DNA of 64,000 bases from Chryseobacterium sp. (GTDB taxonomy: Bacteria > Bacteroidota > Bacteroidia > Flavobacteriales > Weeksellaceae), in contig NZ_CP044507.1 in the NCBI RefSeq assembly GCF_008831505.1, positions 2,046,001 through 2,110,000 on the forward strand. Reading direction: 5' to 3'. The position numbers and the translations under genes are program-made. This document shows, piece by piece, positions 8,508 to 15,617 of this stretch (within the stretch, counting starts at the first letter, position 1; every line of letters starts with the position of its first letter). The notes under the pieces are model-generated. The model was not told where the DNA came from. It searched no databases and saw nothing but the letters and a program-made list of their open reading frames with translations.

Positions 8508-9572
8508 TCAACTTGACTTTTCGGCTGTATTTAAAGTTCTTTTACGAAGGGCCTCACTCCTGCTTTTTGCCAGCACAGGAAGTGAGACAAAACCCATGAC
8601 AGCCATAATGACCAGCTGCATGGTGTGTGAAATAAAGGCATAGGCTAAACCTACTGCAGCACCTTCCTCAAAGGATTTGCCTTCCGAAAGAAACAGTGCG
8701 CCAATTCCAATCTTAAGCGCGAAATGGAATGCACCGATACCCCCCGAGGCCGGAATCATCATGCCCAAAGTACCAACTACAATGATGAAAAACCCGTCAG
8801 CCACAGAAAATGCCGAGGTTTCGGGCAGAGAGAAACACACCAGGTAAGCTGCCAGAAAATAGCAGATCCAGATGCCAAATGAATATAAGAGGAAACGAAT
8901 CGGCTGCTTCAGGCGGAAAATTGATGTTATGCCCTGCAACAGACCATCGACAATTTTATAAATCTTTCCGAGAACTGAGATTTTCTCCAGTCTGGACCTC
9001 AGGACGAAGAATAAAACCGCACCTGTAATCCCCACCGTCAATATTAGCCAAAGCCAGAAGTTGGAGGATTGGGCCGAACTGTCATTGCTCTGGGTAACGT
9101 GGTTGAAAAACGCAAGTATGGCCTCGTATTTAAAAACAAGAGTAAGCAGCAGGAAACCCATCATACAGATAAGGTCCACAATACGTTCCAGGATGATGGT
9201 ACCGAATGATTTGTCTACGGGAACCTGCTCAACGCCGTACAAAGCGGTAGATCTGGCCAGCTCGCCGCTGCGCGGGATGGTGAGATTCATAAGATACCCG
9301 AAAGAAATGGTCCAAAGTGAGTTGGAATTAGAAATCCGGTAACCCATGGGTTCAAGCAGCAAATTCCAGCGGATGGCACGGAACCAATAGGCTAAAATTC
9401 CAAAAACAGCAGCAACGGCTACCCAAAAGTAATTCGCTTTGGCAAAATAACCTTTAATCTCAGCGAAGTTAAGGCCCCGAAATGCCAGCCACATAAAAAA
9501 AACAGCCACTGCCAGCGAGAGGGCAATGGTCAGAATCATTTTCAGAGGATTTTTCTTGTTGGTTGTTTCCAA
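8508..9572 (-). CDS. lysylphosphatidylglycerol synthase TM region / UPF0104 family (flippase-like) membrane protein
   Basis: 354 aa with about eight hydrophobic segments (near residues 12-32, 43-63, 83-105, 125-150, 172-192, 227-250, 255-290, 312-335). Family features include 'AYWFRAIRWNLLLEPMGYRIS', 'NLTIPRSGELARSTALYG' and the late 'GMMIPASGGIGAFHFAL'. Related proteins (AglD/YbhN/MprF N-terminal part) move or modify lipids, but this one lacks the MprF synthase domain, so the substrate is unknown. It lies 9 bp after panD and is probably cotranscribed with it. Confidence 0.82.
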   Translation of the reverse strand: METTNKKNPLKMILTIALSLAVAVFFMWLAFRGLNFAEIKGYFAKANYFWVAVAAVFGILAYWFRAIRWNLLLEPMGYRISNSNSLWTISFGYLMNLTIPRSGELARSTALYGVEQVPVDKSFGTIILERIVDLICMMGFLLLTLVFKYEAILAFFNHVTQSNDSSAQSSNFWLWLILTVGITGAVLFFVLRSRLEKISVLGKIYKIVDGLLQGITSIFRLKQPIRFLLYSFGIWICYFLAAYLVCFSLPETSAFSVADGFFIIVVGTLGMMIPASGGIGAFHFALKIGIGALFLSEGKSFEEGAAVGLAYAFISHTMQLVIMAVMGFVSLPVLAKSRSEALRKRTLNTAEKSS

Positions 9573-9581
9573 TGGACAGGA

Positions 9582-9932
9582 TTAGGTTAGGAGGTTGGTA
9601 TTCTCGTCCGGAAACACAATTTTGGGCTGGAAGTCACGCGCTTCCTCGGGCGTCATTTGGGCATAGGCAATGATGATGATAATATCACCACGCTGTACAC
9701 GTCTTGCAGCGGGCCCGTTCAGGCACACCTCGCCGGATTTTCTTTTTCCCTTTATGGCATAGGTATCGAACCTTTCACCGTTGTTTACATTCACGATATA
9801 TACCCTTTCGCCCACCATAATGCCGGAGGCTTCCAGTAAATCTTCGTCAATCGTGATGCTTCCTATATAATTAAGATCAGATTCGGTAACCCGAACCCGG
9901 TGGATCTTGGATTTAAAAACTTCAATAAGCAT
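9582..9932 (-). CDS. panD: aspartate 1-decarboxylase
   Basis: Makes beta-alanine for pantothenate/CoA synthesis and is pyruvoyl-dependent. At 116 aa it has the usual size. The self-cleavage site Gly24-Ser25 ('YIGSITID') and '[22 protein letters not shown]' are intact, and the Lys9 and Arg-rich strand features of the family are present. A TAAATTTG box (9937-9944) lies 4 nt upstream of the ATG, suggesting a very short leader. It is followed within 9 bp by the flippase-like gene. Confidence 0.95.
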   Translation of the reverse strand: MLIEVFKSKIHRVRVTESDLNYIGSITIDEDLLEASGIMVGERVYIVNVNNGERFDTYAIKGKRKSGEVCLNGPAARRVQRGDIIIIIAYAQMTPEEARDFQPKIVFPDENTNLLT

Positions 9933-9944
9933 TCTGCAAATTTA

Positions 9945-10257
9945 TTAATAATTATCAACATAACTGAATGTACAAGACCTGAGTACAATTACGCCTGAAA
10001 CACGCTGCCGGTGGATGAAACTCAATAATTTGACCTTCATTTGAATGATGTTTAACCTCAAAAGGTTAAAAATTAATATGTTTTACGAATTCATAAATTG
10101 CATCACAAAACCTCTGAATTGAAAAAAACATGATAAATAAAGGGGATAGTATGAATTGCAGTTTCTGCAAGTGCTGATAAACCGTTCCAACCCCAATTAT
10201 CATTTTTTAATATATAGCCATATTTTTATAAAATTCTGTTCAATTAATCCTTAAAAA
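9945..10257. other. AT-rich intergenic region between panD and the HU gene
   Basis: About 310 bp with no open reading frame of note, no tRNA-like element and no clear hairpin. It contains the divergent promoter sequences at its edges only; I see no other function. Confidence 0.5.
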
Positions 10258-10288
10258 TTTGCGCATATTGAATTTTGTATTATATTTG
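10258..10288 (+). promoter_or_regulatory. HU gene promoter (-33 TTTG, 19 bp, -7 TATATTTG)
   Basis: TTTG at 10258-10261, 19 bp, then TATATTTG at 10281-10288: both boxes and spacing fit the Bacteroidetes consensus. It leaves a leader of about 35-40 nt before the HU ATG. Confidence 0.75.
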
Positions 10289-10331
10289 CTTATATAACCA
10301 AGTAGATTACTAACTTTTTAATATTAAAATT

Positions 10332-10616
10332 ATGAACAAGTCTGAATTAATTGAGGCAATGGCAAACGATGCCGGTATCACCAAAGTAGCAGCAAAAGCA
10401 GCATTAGAATCTTTTATGTCTAACGTAATGAACACTTTACAGCAAAAGGACGGAAAGGTTTCCCTTGTAGGATTCGGAACTTTTTCCGTAGCCGAAAGAG
10501 CTGCAAGACAGGGTATCAACCCAGCCACTAAAAAGCCTATCAATATTGCTGCGAAGAAAGTAGCTAAATTCAAAGCTGGTGCAGATCTTGCCACTGCGGT
10601 TTCCGGAAATAAATAA
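10332..10616 (+). CDS. hup: HU family DNA-binding protein
   Basis: Small histone-like dimer that bends DNA. At 94 aa it begins 'MNKSELIEAMANDAGITK' (helices of the dimer core) and carries 'GFGTFSVAERAARQGINPATKKPI' (the beta-arm with its conserved R-x-x-x-N-P-x-T motif, about residues 46-72) and a C-terminal 'FKAGADLATAV' helix. It is monocistronic, with a well-formed promoter and terminator, as expected of a highly expressed gene. Confidence 0.96.
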   Translation: MNKSELIEAMANDAGITKVAAKAALESFMSNVMNTLQQKDGKVSLVGFGTFSVAERAARQGINPATKKPINIAAKKVAKFKAGADLATAVSGNK

Positions 10617-10638
10617 TTTCAGATTATTTACTATAAAT

Positions 10639-10665
10639 AAACCTCACTTTCGGGTGAGGTTTTCG
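10639..10665 (+). terminator. HU gene terminator
   Basis: A 9-bp perfect stem (10639-10647 / 10654-10662) with a 6-nt loop ending in a T-run, 23 nt after the HU stop. It also faces the convergent pdxH gene. Confidence 0.8.
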
Positions 10666-10684
10666 TATTTATATGGTTTGCTGC

Positions 10685-11329
10685 TCAGGGAGCAAGTCTT
10701 TTGATGCTCCAGTTGAAATCTGATTCCAGACTGTAGAGAATCCGGTCGTGCAAACGGTTGGGTCTGCCCTGCCAGAACTCAATTTCATAGGGACGGGCCA
10801 TATAGCCACCCCAGTTTTCAGGCCGCGGGATTTCCCTGCCATCATACTGCTTCTCCAGATCCTTGAGTTTCTCCTCCAGAAATTCCCGGTCCGGTATAAA
10901 TTCACTCTGTGGGGATACCACAGCACCCAGCTGACTGCCGCGTGGGCGCGAAGCGAAATAACCGTCGCTTAAATTTTCGGGCAGTCTTTCCAGTTCGGCT
11001 TTAATGATTACCTGCCGCTCCAGCGGTGGCCAGAAAAAATGAAGGCAGGCACGCTTGCCGGACTCAATTGCCTTACCCTTGCGGCTGTTATAGTTGGTAT
11101 AGAAAATAAAACCTTCCCAGGTATAGGACTTCAGCAGGACCATACGGGTGCGCGGACAACCGTCTTCCTCCAGCGTTGAAACGGACATGGCATTGGCTTC
11201 AGAGATGGCGGAATGTGCGCCTGCATCCACAAACCAGTCACGGAACTGCTCAATTGGGTTTTCCCTGATCTGGCTTTCAAGCAATTCAGACTGGTCGTAA
11301 ATTTTTCTTTTATCGTGTAAGTTTTCCAT
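10685..11329 (-). CDS. pdxH: pyridoxamine 5'-phosphate oxidase
   Basis: FMN enzyme forming pyridoxal 5'-phosphate, the cofactor of the two aminotransferase-type genes nearby. At 214 aa it is full length. FMN-binding segments 'RTRMVLLKSYTWEGFIFYTNYNSRKGKAI' (about residues 60-90, quoted as family blocks) and the substrate-binding 'FASRPRGSQLGA' near 125-136 are clear. The C-terminal 'FWQGRPNRLHDRI' is the PNPOx dimerisation signature. It is divergent from yqgE with only about 45 bp between the genes. Confidence 0.96.
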   Translation of the reverse strand: MENLHDKRKIYDQSELLESQIRENPIEQFRDWFVDAGAHSAISEANAMSVSTLEEDGCPRTRMVLLKSYTWEGFIFYTNYNSRKGKAIESGKRACLHFFWPPLERQVIIKAELERLPENLSDGYFASRPRGSQLGAVVSPQSEFIPDREFLEEKLKDLEKQYDGREIPRPENWGGYMARPYEIEFWQGRPNRLHDRILYSLESDFNWSIKRLAP

Positions 11330-11337
11330 TTTTTTTC

Positions 11338-11345
11338 TATTTTTG
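11338..11345 (+). promoter_or_regulatory. -7 promoter box of yqgE
   Basis: TATTTTTG on the plus strand, an exact TAnnTTTG match 30 nt before the preferred ATG at 11376, in the short divergent pdxH/yqgE spacer. Confidence 0.45.
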
Positions 11346-11375
11346 ATTGAAGCATAGCTCCAAAAAGAAAATGTG

Positions 11376-11921
11376 ATGAATTCCTACAAAGGTAAAATTT
11401 TAATATCCACACCTGATGTGTCGGGCGACATTTTTTCCAGGTCGGTGGTGCTTATGGTGGACCATAGTGAAAATGGAGCCTTCGGACTGATTCTGAATAA
11501 AAAAAATGAAGATGTAAGCCGCGGAGTAGCGCAACTGCTGGGATTTGATGTGGATGTATATGAAGGCGGCCCTGTTGAAAATGACAAGACATTCTTTATT
11601 GTAAAGGGTGAGGCGGCGAACGATTTTCACCTTAAGATTAATGAGAACTACTATCTGACCGAAGATACCGAAACAGTTATTGAGCAGCTGCTGAACCATA
11701 CGCTTGATGTAAACGATGTAAAAGTATTTTCGGGTTACTCAGGCTGGGCAGCCTTGCAACTGGAAGGCGAGATACAGAGAAAATACTGGACGGTAGTTGA
11801 TATCTATGACCTGGATTACACACTGTCCAACGACCATAATCTATGGAAAAAAATCATGCAGAACCTGGGCGGCGAATTCCTGATCTGGGCTAATGCCCCA
11901 CAAAATATCTCACTGAATTAA
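11376..11921 (+). CDS. YqgE/AlgH family protein
   Basis: 181 aa, conserved in many bacteria, biochemical role unsettled. It begins 'MNSYKGKILISTPDVSGDIFSRSVVLM', close to the family start (G-x-L-L-I-A-x-P). The 'HSENGAFGLILNKK' and 'VYEGGPVENDKTF' blocks (about residues 30-43 and 63-76) and 'FSGYSGWAALQLEGEI' near 122-137 are diagnostic. The frame opens with a GTG at 11373; the ATG at 11376 is preferred. It is convergent with the class IV aminotransferase gene. Confidence 0.9.
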   Translation: MNSYKGKILISTPDVSGDIFSRSVVLMVDHSENGAFGLILNKKNEDVSRGVAQLLGFDVDVYEGGPVENDKTFFIVKGEAANDFHLKINENYYLTEDTETVIEQLLNHTLDVNDVKVFSGYSGWAALQLEGEIQRKYWTVVDIYDLDYTLSNDHNLWKKIMQNLGGEFLIWANAPQNISLN

Positions 11922-12003
11922 TACGGCTGCAAATAAGGTAAAATTTTACATTCCGCATACAATTTATAGGCAAGCCCGCCGTTATATCGGTAACACATTA
12001 ATA

Positions 12004-12039
12004 AAACCCGGTAACTGACAAAGGTTGGTTATCGGGTTT
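12004..12039. terminator. bidirectional terminator between yqgE and the class IV aminotransferase gene
   Basis: A 12-bp stem (12004-12015 / 12028-12039, one G-U pair) with a 12-nt loop. The outer AAACCCG/CGGGTTT arms give T-runs in both directions, suited to two convergent genes. Confidence 0.7.
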
Positions 12040-12055
12040 GTCAATTTCAGAGCTT

Positions 12056-12865
12056 TTACAGGAACGATTTCTGCCATTGAGCAATAATCTGGGCAAAACG
12101 GGCGTGAGCAAAGGTTTTATTTCTGATCTTCTGTACAGGATGAAGTCCCTGCGCATCGGAAACCATAAGAATTTCTTCCGATTTCTGACTTTCAAAGGCG
12201 ATCAGTTCCTCTTCGCGGATTTCTGCGAGTCCGTTCTTATGAATGAAGGTAACCAGATTTTCCATAAGGGGAGAGATGTAAGCGCCTTCAGACTGCTTCG
12301 GGATCTTAATTACATTTCCTTCCAGAAAGAGCAGGTTTCCGGCCACGGTCCTGGCTATACGTTTGTTCGGATTCAGCAGGATAACATCGTCCAGATCATT
12401 GTCGCGGGCATAAATCTCCGCATAAATATTCTCGGGGCAGTGAACTCTTATATTGCTAAGCAAATGGGTGTTTACGCTTATTTCTTTAATGAGGTCCAGT
12501 TCTATTGAGTTGCGCAACTGCAGGACATCGCCCCTGGCTTCAATATGGATATGAAAAGATACGGGTCTTTTGTCAAGCTTTTCAAGTCCACTTTCGCGGT
12601 ATACCATCATGTGGATGAAGGCATCCTGAGTTCCCGGTTTCATTGCCTTTTCGGAAAGGAGATGCTGAAAATAATCCAGGGTATAACTCAGCGGTATATT
12701 CATCCTCATCTTGCGCATGGAGGCCATCAGAAAAAAATAGCATTCTTCGGCCATAATCAGCTTTCCGTTACGTACAAAAAAAGTAACCTTCACCGCATCA
12801 CCATGCAGGAATGCACGGTTCACATTCATTTCTCCCAAACCATCTGTTGAAGTATTTTGGATCAT
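12056..12865 (-). CDS. class IV aminotransferase homologue with an apparent Lys-to-Arg change at the PLP site
   Basis: Resembles branched-chain aminotransferase / 4-amino-4-deoxychorismate lyase (PabC). Visible are the N-terminal 'VNRAFLHGDAVKVTFFV' (usually NRGFLYGDGVFET), 'DDVILLNPNKRIARTVAGNLLFL' (usually DEALLLDxxGxVxExxxxNLF) and a C-terminal region. The Schiff-base lysine usually lies in an I-K-x-x-N-R segment about 33 residues before the E-x-x-x-x-N-L-F motif. Here that site reads N-I-R-V-H-C (Arg140), and the motif Glu is Arg. It may be catalytically dead or have a changed function. The frame opens with a TTG at 12889; the first ATG, at 12865, is used (269 aa). Confidence 0.75.
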   Translation of the reverse strand: MIQNTSTDGLGEMNVNRAFLHGDAVKVTFFVRNGKLIMAEECYFFLMASMRKMRMNIPLSYTLDYFQHLLSEKAMKPGTQDAFIHMMVYRESGLEKLDKRPVSFHIHIEARGDVLQLRNSIELDLIKEISVNTHLLSNIRVHCPENIYAEIYARDNDLDDVILLNPNKRIARTVAGNLLFLEGNVIKIPKQSEGAYISPLMENLVTFIHKNGLAEIREEELIAFESQKSEEILMVSDAQGLHPVQKIRNKTFAHARFAQIIAQWQKSFL

Positions 12866-12934
12866 TACAGGATATTTTATAAAAAACAAATGAACGATCG
12901 CTCGTCCATAGTGTTTCAGTTATTTTAAATATTT

Positions 12935-13321
12935 TTATGCTGCGCCCAGCTTAATCTGCAGGTTTTCGATCAGGTTGTCCCAATACAGCCTGTTCTCCTC
13001 CTCGTCGCCGGGATCACAGAAATCAGTAATATTGAGTGACAGATCTTCTGTAATCTCATCAATGACAATGGTCATTTCAAAGAAATTCTTCGTGCCCTCG
13101 TCTTCTTCCCAACGGAAGCGAACAAAACTTTCAGGCTTATAGCGGATCAGTGTGGCCTTCTCTTCCGGACCGTCGCCCCAGCTGAAATAGAAGTCATCTC
13201 CCTTCTCAGTTACATCATCGGCAAACCACTCGGAAAGCCCTTCGGCACTCGCAAGATATTCGTATAAAATCTCTGAAAGACAGTGCATTGGATATTCGTA
13301 CTGCACTTTCTGCTTTGCCAT
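12935..13321 (-). CDS. START-like (SRPBCC) domain protein
   Basis: A 128-aa acidic cytoplasmic protein matching the START-like/AHSA1-type family common in Bacteroidetes: 'MAKQKVQYEYPMHCLSEIL' then 'SAEGLSEWFADDV' (first helix and loop), 'YFSWGDGPEEKATLI' strands and a C-terminal amphipathic helix 'YWDNLIENLQIKLG'. Ligand and partner are unknown. It is transcribed in the same direction as the class IV aminotransferase homologue, 69 bp downstream. Confidence 0.8.
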   Translation of the reverse strand: MAKQKVQYEYPMHCLSEILYEYLASAEGLSEWFADDVTEKGDDFYFSWGDGPEEKATLIRYKPESFVRFRWEEDEGTKNFFEMTIVIDEITEDLSLNITDFCDPGDEEENRLYWDNLIENLQIKLGAA

Positions 13322-13396
13322 ACTGTTCTCTTTTTTTATTGTTGCGCAATATATAAATTAAAAACGCAACCATGCAACAGAATGGATATGATTTTT

Positions 13397-14572
13397 CTAC
13401 GCTTCATTCAAAACGTCGGTAATTATTTGGCAACCGAGGCGAATTTCATCAAAACTTAAAGTTAAGGGTGGGGAAATCCTGAGGTATTCATTGCGGTAAA
13501 GCTGCCAGAATACGACAAGTCCCTTTTCCATGCAGCGTCTTGCCACCTGAAGGGTATATCCGGGGTCACCCAGATTTACCGCCAGCATCAACCCTTTTCC
13601 GTTAATGTTTTTAATTTTTGGATGAATCAAAAGTTCGCGGAAGAGTTTTTCCTTTTCGGCGACCTCAGCCATCAGTCCACTCTCAAGAACCTCCTTTAAG
13701 GTAGCATGACTGGCCGCCGCAATTAGCGGATTTCCGCCAAAGGTTGTAATATGTCCCAATTTCGGCGAGTGCGACAGACTTTCCATTATTTTGCGTGAAC
13801 TCATGAAAGCGCCTACCGGTACGCCTCCGCCCATGCCTTTGCCCATAACCAGGATATCAGGCACAATACCGTAAGGTTCGAAAGCAAAAAGTTTTCCTGT
13901 CCTGCCGAAACCCGGCTGGATTTCGTCCAGGATCAAAAGTGCGCCCACCTCTTCGCAACGGGCTTTCAGTTTCTTCAGATAATCGGGTTCAGGAAGCAGA
14001 AATCCGGCGGCCCCCTGAATCGTTTCCAGAATAACGCAGGCCGTTTTGTGTGTAATATTCTCCAGATCTTCTTCTTTATTAAACTCGATGAAGTCTACCA
14101 AAGGCAGCAGCGGCCGGAATTCCCGTTTGTGGTATTCGTTACCGGAAACAGAAAGTGCGCCGTGGGTATTCCCGTGGTAGGAGTTGTGAAATGAAACGAT
14201 CTCTTCCCTTCCCGTATATCTTTTGGCCAGTTTCAGGGCGCCATCTATCGCTTCGGCTCCCGAGTTTACGAGGTAAGTGACTTCCAGCGGAGCGGGCGTT
14301 GCGTCTGCCAGGAGTTTGCAAAGTTTCACGGGCATTTCCTGAGCATATTCGCCGTAGACCATGACGTGCAGGTATTTATCAGCCTGCTCCTTTATAGCTG
14401 ATATGATTTTGGGATGTGAATGACCCAAAGTATTGGCAGAAACTCCGGCCACAAAATCCAGGTATTTCCGGCCGTCTTTGCCGTAAATATAGCTTCCTTC
14501 CGCCTTTTCCACTTCGAAACCGGCAGCGAATTGGGTGGTTTGCGCCTGATATTTAAAGAAATCGTTTTGCAT
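13397..14572 (-). CDS. class III PLP-dependent aminotransferase (acetylornithine/ornithine aminotransferase-like)
   Basis: 391 aa. Fold-type I aminotransferase with 'LVNSGAEAIDGALKLAKRYTGR' (phosphate-binding region, about residues 98-119), 'LILDEIQPGFGRTGKLFAFE' (PLP-ring Asp and Gln) and 'DILVMGKGMGGGVPVGAF' with the Schiff-base lysine in 'GKGMGGG'. Exact substrate cannot be told; no arginine-synthesis genes are adjacent. The open frame extends to 14644, but the ATG at 14572 fits the family start, and a TATTTTTG box (14577-14584) lies 4 nt before it, inside the longer reading. Confidence 0.88.
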   Translation of the reverse strand: MQNDFFKYQAQTTQFAAGFEVEKAEGSYIYGKDGRKYLDFVAGVSANTLGHSHPKIISAIKEQADKYLHVMVYGEYAQEMPVKLCKLLADATPAPLEVTYLVNSGAEAIDGALKLAKRYTGREEIVSFHNSYHGNTHGALSVSGNEYHKREFRPLLPLVDFIEFNKEEDLENITHKTACVILETIQGAAGFLLPEPDYLKKLKARCEEVGALLILDEIQPGFGRTGKLFAFEPYGIVPDILVMGKGMGGGVPVGAFMSSRKIMESLSHSPKLGHITTFGGNPLIAAASHATLKEVLESGLMAEVAEKEKLFRELLIHPKIKNINGKGLMLAVNLGDPGYTLQVARRCMEKGLVVFWQLYRNEYLRISPPLTLSFDEIRLGCQIITDVLNEA

Positions 14573-14687
14573 GGGGCAAAAATAAGAAAAACCGCCGCTT
14601 TGGTACGTGCAATCTAAGCTAGTAACGGTATTGAACTTTGACAAATATTTATGAGGCTAACGCATTCCCGGTTACTTTTCAAATACG

Positions 14688-14695
14688 TATGTTTG
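14688..14695 (+). promoter_or_regulatory. -7 promoter box deciding the start of the 14705 gene
   Basis: TATGTTTG on the plus strand, an exact TAnnTTTG match 9 nt before the ATG at 14705. It lies inside the upstream-extended reading frame (first ATG at 14651), so the shorter start is preferred. Confidence 0.45.
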
Positions 14696-14704
14696 CTTCT
14701 AACT

Positions 14705-15331
14705 ATGAAAAGTCTAATTATCATTTTTTCAGTTCTCCTAAGTCTTAGTTTGCATGCTCAGGAATATAGGTTTGACTATATAATAACGACAGAGACGCAG
14801 CGCATACAACCGTCATGGTTTGTAGGAACCGGCCAGTCACTTATTAATTCTAAGGACAATTCGTATGAACTTCTTTTTACAGCAGACGGCTCAGATGCTG
14901 TCCTTTTCGATTCGAAGCTTAATCTCCGCCACAACTTCAAAATGGAAAAAGGAACAACTGGAAAGCTCCTTTTCACTCATGTGGAAACTATCACACTTCC
15001 CAAGTTGAAGACAATTTACGTGGGTGCGAGAAAAGCGAGTGAAAATATATTTATAACCTGTGATTTCTATAACCGTCGAAAAAAAAGAAGCGCAACGGAG
15101 GTAACAGTAAAAGTGAAAGAGGCGCCGGCAAATTTACTGAGTATCAGTGCAGATGTAGGACTGGACAAGAGAAAGGCACTTGCCGATGCCTTATTGCCGC
15201 TTTTGGATAAAGGTAAAAATTATATTGTAGAAAGTGCAACGATAGATTATAAAGGAGGTTACCTGTTTACAGAAAAACTTCTTAATTACTCAAGGACCAA
15301 TCTCGTCTTGATGGTACCTAAAAAAAACTGA
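14705..15331 (+). CDS. secreted protein of unknown function
   Basis: I do not recognise the family. From the ATG at 14705 the product is 208 aa with a clear signal peptide (hydrophobic core 'LIIIFSVLLSLSL', cleavage near 'HAQ-EY', about residue 18), so it is exported. The mature part is mixed alpha/beta with a basic 'YNRRKKRSATEVTVKVKEAP' stretch at about residues 122-141. It has no membrane segment after the signal and no sorting domain. Three lysines close the protein. It is divergent from the aminotransferase gene. Confidence 0.6.
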   Translation: MKSLIIIFSVLLSLSLHAQEYRFDYIITTETQRIQPSWFVGTGQSLINSKDNSYELLFTADGSDAVLFDSKLNLRHNFKMEKGTTGKLLFTHVETITLPKLKTIYVGARKASENIFITCDFYNRRKKRSATEVTVKVKEAPANLLSISADVGLDKRKALADALLPLLDKGKNYIVESATIDYKGGYLFTEKLLNYSRTNLVLMVPKKN

Positions 15332-15337
15332 CGGTCC

Positions 15338-15439
15338 TTATTTATCATAGGTGATATTTTCGCCAACAACATAAACATTGAAGTTCTGCGCCGAAGCGTA
15401 AACGGAAAGGATTACAAGAAATACCTGTAGCAGTTTCAT
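15338..15439 (-). CDS. possible 33-aa peptide consisting of a signal peptide and short tail
   Basis: An ATG frame reading 'MKLLQVFLVILSVYASAQ' then 'NFNVYVVGENITYDK' and a TAA. The first 18 residues are a textbook signal peptide of the same style as neighbouring exported proteins. A TATCTTAG box (one mismatch to TAnnTTTG) lies 6 nt upstream, with a TTG 23 bp before it. It may be a genuine small secreted peptide or the 5' stump of a lost exported-protein gene. No downstream coding continues in this or neighbouring frames. Confidence 0.35.
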   Translation of the reverse strand: MKLLQVFLVILSVYASAQNFNVYVVGENITYDK

Positions 15440-15569
15440 AAGAACTAAGATAGAGGAAATATCCTATTGTGGAAGCAATTGGTTGCGCCCCGACCTGAGT
15501 GGAGCTCTTTTTATGGAGCAAAGCGGAATAAAAAAGCGGGAACGGAGGGCGGAAAAAGGCGCCCTGAAT

Positions 15570-15597
15570 AAAGACAAAAGACAAAAGGCAAAGGGCA
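15570..15597. repeat. heptanucleotide tandem array
   Basis: Four consecutive 7-bp units: AAAGACA, AAAGACA, AAAGGCA, AAGGGCA. It lies in the non-coding gap just beyond the 3' end of the OstA-like gene. The rest of 15440-15617 shows no gene that I can support. Confidence 0.6.
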
Positions 15598-15617
15598 AAG
15601 AAAAAAGATAATACTCC

